Of a stretch of 49,688 nt of DNA, positions 47,127-49,688 are shown piece by piece. The notes below the pieces were generated by a model, which searched no databases, had not been told where the DNA came from, and was given only the letters and a program-made list of their open reading frames with translations. The DNA is from an uncultured Sterolibacterium sp. (GTDB lineage: Bacteria > Pseudomonadota > Gammaproteobacteria > Burkholderiales > Rhodocyclaceae): positions 1 to 49,688 of the forward strand of contig CAIYYX010000044.1 in the NCBI GenBank assembly GCA_903930535.1, in the 5' to 3' direction. The first letter of the stretch is position 1, and each line of letters begins with the position of its first letter. The translations under genes and the position numbers were made by a program.

Positions 47127-47453
47127 ATGGCGATTGATACCCGAACCCTAGATCAAATGATGACGGAGCTGCGTTCCGCCGCCGCTGTGACTTCCGGCAA
47201 GTCGGCGCAGCAGGGGAATGCAGTCGAGGGTGCCGACTTCAGCCAGGCCTTGAAGAGTGCGATCGACCAGGTCAACCAGGTTCAGCAGCAGGCGCAGCAG
47301 ATGACCCAGGACTTCGCGTCCGGCAGCAGCAATGTCAATCTTCAGGACGTGATGGTAAATCTGCAGAAGGCCAACATCTCCTTCCAGCAGATGGTCCAGG
47401 TGCGCAACAAACTCGTGACGGCCTATCACGACATCATGAATATGCAGGTGTAG
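47127..47453 (+). CDS. fliE: FliE, MS-ring/rod junction protein
   Basis: Joins the rod to the MS ring. The ATG at 47127 gives 108 residues, normal for FliE, with VEGADFSQALKSAIDQVNQVQQQAQ and the C-terminal MVNLQKANISFQQMVQVRNKLVTAYHDIMNMQV signature. GGAG stands 6 bases before this ATG. An upstream in-frame TTG at 47076 lies inside the sigma-54 promoter and is rejected. It is convergent with the GlcG-like gene, 2 bases apart. Confidence 0.95.
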   Translation: MAIDTRTLDQMMTELRSAAAVTSGKSAQQGNAVEGADFSQALKSAIDQVNQVQQQAQQMTQDFASGSSNVNLQDVMVNLQKANISFQQMVQVRNKLVTAYHDIMNMQV

Positions 47454-47455
47454 GT

Positions 47456-47890
47456 CTAATCCCCTGTATCTGGAGTCAGGCCTGCAGCCTGAACTCCATG
47501 GACCGCACAGATTTCATCGTTGGGACCGGTGTCTCCGGAAATACCCACCGAACCGATGATTTGACCTTCCTGGTTTCTGATCAGCACGCCGCCAGGCAGC
47601 GGCACCATGCGGCCATCTGACATCGCATTCAATGCCGTAAAAAACATCGGAGCCTTTTCCGCCCTGCGCGCCAGTTCCCTGCCGCCAAAACCCATTCCCA
47701 GAACTCCCCAGGCCTTGCCGACCGCGATGTCCGGACGCAGCAGGCTGGAATTGTCCTCGCGCTTCATCACCTTGATGTGGCCGCCGCCATCGAGCACGAC
47801 CACCGTCATGGGAGAGAATTTCAATTCGCGGGCTTTCTCCAGCGTCTTATCGGCGATGAGATTGGCTTGGTCCAGCAATAATGGATTCAA
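47456..47890 (-). CDS. GlcG/HbpS (DUF336) family protein
   Basis: Small single-domain protein of 144 residues in the GlcG/HbpS family, with members linked to glycolate use, haem binding or cobalamin enzymes; the ligand here is unknown. Typical segments are ARELKFSPMTVVVLDGGGHIKVMKRED, PLPGGVLIRNQEGQIIGSVGISGDTGPNDE. The start is TTG at 47890: AAAGGAG precedes it by 7 bases and the TTGA overlaps the stop of the upstream dehydrogenase gene, so the two are coupled. The frame stays open further upstream but without a better start. Confidence 0.85.
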   Translation of the reverse strand: MNPLLLDQANLIADKTLEKARELKFSPMTVVVLDGGGHIKVMKREDNSSLLRPDIAVGKAWGVLGMGFGGRELARRAEKAPMFFTALNAMSDGRMVPLPGGVLIRNQEGQIIGSVGISGDTGPNDEICAVHGVQAAGLTPDTGD

Positions 47891-49524
47891 GTTGAGACTC
47901 CTTTCAGTTGAGTTGAAGTTCGTATTGACTCTGTGATGTTCAAGGCCACGGCTTCGGCCACCTTGATGCCATCGACCGCCGCAGAAAGAATTCCGCCGGC
48001 GTAACCCGCTCCTTCCCCGGCGGGAAACAGTCCGCGGAGATTCTCGCTCTGGCAATCTTCCCGGCGTTTGATGCGGATCGGCGAGGAGGTGCGGGTCTCG
48101 ACCCCCGTCAGGATGGCGTCCTCCATGGCAAAGCCGCGGATTTGTTTGTCGAAGGCGGGTATGGCCTCTTTCAGCGCCACGACGGCGTAATCGGGCAGGC
48201 AGGTGCTCAAGTCGGTCAGATGAACGCCCGGCGTATAGGAGGGTGCGACCGCTCCCAGCGCGACGGAGGGCCTGCCCTTGAGGAAGTCGCCTACTCTTTG
48301 CGCAGGTGCCGCATAGTTGCCGCCGCCCGCGGCAAAAGCGCGTTCCTCCCAGTGGCGCTGGAAGGCGATGCCGGCCAGGGGATGGCCGGGATAATCGGCT
48401 GGGGTGACAGCGACGACGACGGCGCTGTTGGCATTGCGTTCATTGCGCGAATATTGGCTCATGCCGTTGGTGACGACGCGCCCCGGCTCCGAGGCTGCGG
48501 CCACCACCGTGCCGCCGGGACACATGCAGAAACTATAGGCAGAGCGGCCATTGCTTGCGTGATGGACCAGTTTGTAATCTGCCGCACCCAAGAGCGGGTG
48601 GCCGGCATGCTTGCCAAAGCGCGCGCGGTCTATCAGGGACTGCGGATGCTCGATGCGCAAACCGATGGAGAAGGGTTTGGCCTCGATAGTGACGCCGCGA
48701 TCGAAGAGCATCTGAAAGGTGTCGCGGGCGCTGTGGCCGACGGCCAGCACGACATGGTCGGTGGCGACATGCTCACCGCCATCGAGTACCACGCCGCGCA
48801 CCTGACCGGCATCGATGTCGATATCCACGACCTTGGACTGGAAGCGTATTTCTCCGCCGAGCGCGAGAATGGCGGCGCGCATGTTTTCCACCACGGTCAC
48901 CAGCCTGAAGGTGCCGATATGGGGTTTGCTCACATAAAGGATTTCGTCAGGGGCGCCTGCCTTGACGAATTCAGTGAGCACCTTGCGCCCGTGGTGCTTG
49001 GGGTCCTTGATCTGGCTGTACAGCTTTCCATCCGAGAAGGTGCCGGCGCCGCCTTCGCCGAACTGCACATTGGATTCCGGATTGAGCTGCCCTTGCCGCC
49101 AAAGCGCAAAGGTGTCCTTTGTCCGCTCGCGCACGGCCTTGCCGCGCTCCAGAATGATAGGGCGGAAGCCCGCCTGCGCCAGGATCAGGCCGGCAAACAG
49201 GCCGCAGGGACCGGTGCCAATCACCACCGGTGGCAAAGCCAGATTCTTCGGCGCCTGTGCTACGGGTTTGTAACTCGTGTCCGGTGTCGCTGAAACATGC
49301 TTGTCGCCCGCTAGCCGCTCAAGAAGCGCAGATTCATTTTTCACCTCGACATCCAGCGTGTAGCTGAAGGTGATGTTTGATGCCTTGCGCGCGTCATGGC
49401 TGCGGCGAAAAATCGCATAGCCGATGAGTTCTCCAGCCCCCAATCCCAGACGCTTGACTATGGCGGTCTCGATCTCGCCATCGAGATGTTCGAGAGGAAG
49501 CTTGAGTTCTGTCAAACGCAACAT
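47887..49524 (-). CDS. FAD-dependent dehydrogenase (uncharacterised COG2509-like)
   Basis: Soluble flavoprotein of 545 residues. After an N-terminal domain of about 90 residues comes an FAD-binding Rossmann motif GTGPCG (103-108) with Glu at the end of the second strand (ILERG), then NVQFGEGGAGTFSDGKL, SFCMCPGGTVV and a C-terminal FAD motif GLFPAGEGAGYAGGI. This matches the family of uncharacterised FAD dehydrogenases found widely in bacteria; the substrate is not known. It overlaps the GlcG-like gene by 4 bases. Its ribosome site, GAGG, appears to lie within the first copy of the 56-bp repeats. Confidence 0.85.
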   Translation of the reverse strand: MLRLTELKLPLEHLDGEIETAIVKRLGLGAGELIGYAIFRRSHDARKASNITFSYTLDVEVKNESALLERLAGDKHVSATPDTSYKPVAQAPKNLALPPVVIGTGPCGLFAGLILAQAGFRPIILERGKAVRERTKDTFALWRQGQLNPESNVQFGEGGAGTFSDGKLYSQIKDPKHHGRKVLTEFVKAGAPDEILYVSKPHIGTFRLVTVVENMRAAILALGGEIRFQSKVVDIDIDAGQVRGVVLDGGEHVATDHVVLAVGHSARDTFQMLFDRGVTIEAKPFSIGLRIEHPQSLIDRARFGKHAGHPLLGAADYKLVHHASNGRSAYSFCMCPGGTVVAAASEPGRVVTNGMSQYSRNERNANSAVVVAVTPADYPGHPLAGIAFQRHWEERAFAAGGGNYAAPAQRVGDFLKGRPSVALGAVAPSYTPGVHLTDLSTCLPDYAVVALKEAIPAFDKQIRGFAMEDAILTGVETRTSSPIRIKRREDCQSENLRGLFPAGEGAGYAGGILSAAVDGIKVAEAVALNITESIRTSTQLKGVST

Positions 49525-49528
49525 CGTT

Positions 49529-49688
49529 CTAGTACCTCACAGGCACAAGCGCTCTGGGTTATCACCATGTGACAACTACGAGCGCTAGCACCTCACAGGC
49601 ACAAGCGCTCTGGGTTATCACCATGTGACAACTACGAGCGCTAGCACCTCACAGGCACAAGCGCTCTGGGTTATCACCATGTGACAAC
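49529..49688. repeat. 56-bp tandem repeat array with hairpin units
   Basis: Units start at 49529, 49585 and 49641; the third is cut by the window end. Copies are identical except one base (T or C at the fourth position of the unit). Each unit contains a nested imperfect palindrome of 39 bases: AGCGCTC pairs with GAGCGCT, and inside it GTTATCAC pairs with GTGACAAC around CAT with one mismatch. Complete hairpins are at 49548-49586 and 49604-49642. The remaining 17 bases are a linker. The array lies directly upstream of the dehydrogenase gene, in its leader or promoter. There are no variable spacers, so it is not CRISPR. Confidence 0.9.

Noticed and set aside
48142..49293. A 383-residue plus-strand open frame opposite the FAD dehydrogenase
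   Set aside because: The opposite strand carries clear FAD-binding motifs; this frame has none.
49529..49688. CRISPR array or integron attC sites at the window end
   Set aside because: Units are contiguous and identical with no variable spacers or cassettes, and the GTTRRRY/RYYYAAC core sites of attC are absent.

Overview
This window is almost wholly a flagellar and chemotaxis island from a GC-rich Gram-negative bacterium. The best guess is a betaproteobacterium of the Rhodocyclales/Nitrosomonadales kind. That guess rests on flhDC together with flhF-flhG-fliA-motCD, fleSR, outer-membrane rings (flgH, flgI) and strong sigma-54 promoters. It is inference from gene content; no rRNA is present.

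Layout. (1) 1-9552, plus strand: flhDC, first stator pair motAB, two tandem cheV genes, cheY, cheZ, cheA and a soluble CZB-type chemoreceptor. (2) 9676-17478, plus strand: flhB, flhA, flhF, flhG/fleN-like, fliA (sigma-28), second stator pair motCD. (3) 17506-19077, minus strand: flgA, flgM, flgN, with a sigma-28-like promoter in front of flgM. (4) 19260-33083, plus strand: flgBCDEFGHIJKL and a small lipoprotein gene, with sigma-54 promoters before flgB and flgK and a REP-like hairpin cluster before flgJ. (5) 33023-44331, minus strand: fliFGHIJK and fliLMNOPQR. (6) 44523-47453, plus strand: fleS (broken by an amber codon inside its H box), fleR and fliE, with a near-perfect sigma-54 promoter before fliE. 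(7) 47456-49524, minus strand: a GlcG/HbpS-like protein and an FAD-dependent dehydrogenase, unrelated to motility. Upstream of them lies a 56-bp tandem repeat array that runs off the window end.

How it works together. FlhDC and/or FleSR with sigma-54 should switch on the rod, hook, motor and export genes. FliA and its anti-sigma factor FlgM should time late genes. CheA, CheY, CheZ and the CheV pair form the signalling core. Two stator pairs would drive the rotor. The rod, rings, hook, C-ring, export gate and export ATPase are essentially complete. Flagellin (fliC), cap (fliD), fliS, cheW, cheR and cheB are not here and must lie elsewhere if the organism is motile.

Most unusual points: the amber stop in the phospho-acceptor motif of FleS; coexistence of FlhDC with a FleSR/sigma-54 circuit; greatly enlarged FlgE, FlgK and FlgL carrying tandem inserted modules; a FlhG-like ATPase with both P-loop lysines replaced; and the hairpin-forming 56-bp repeats in front of the dehydrogenase operon.
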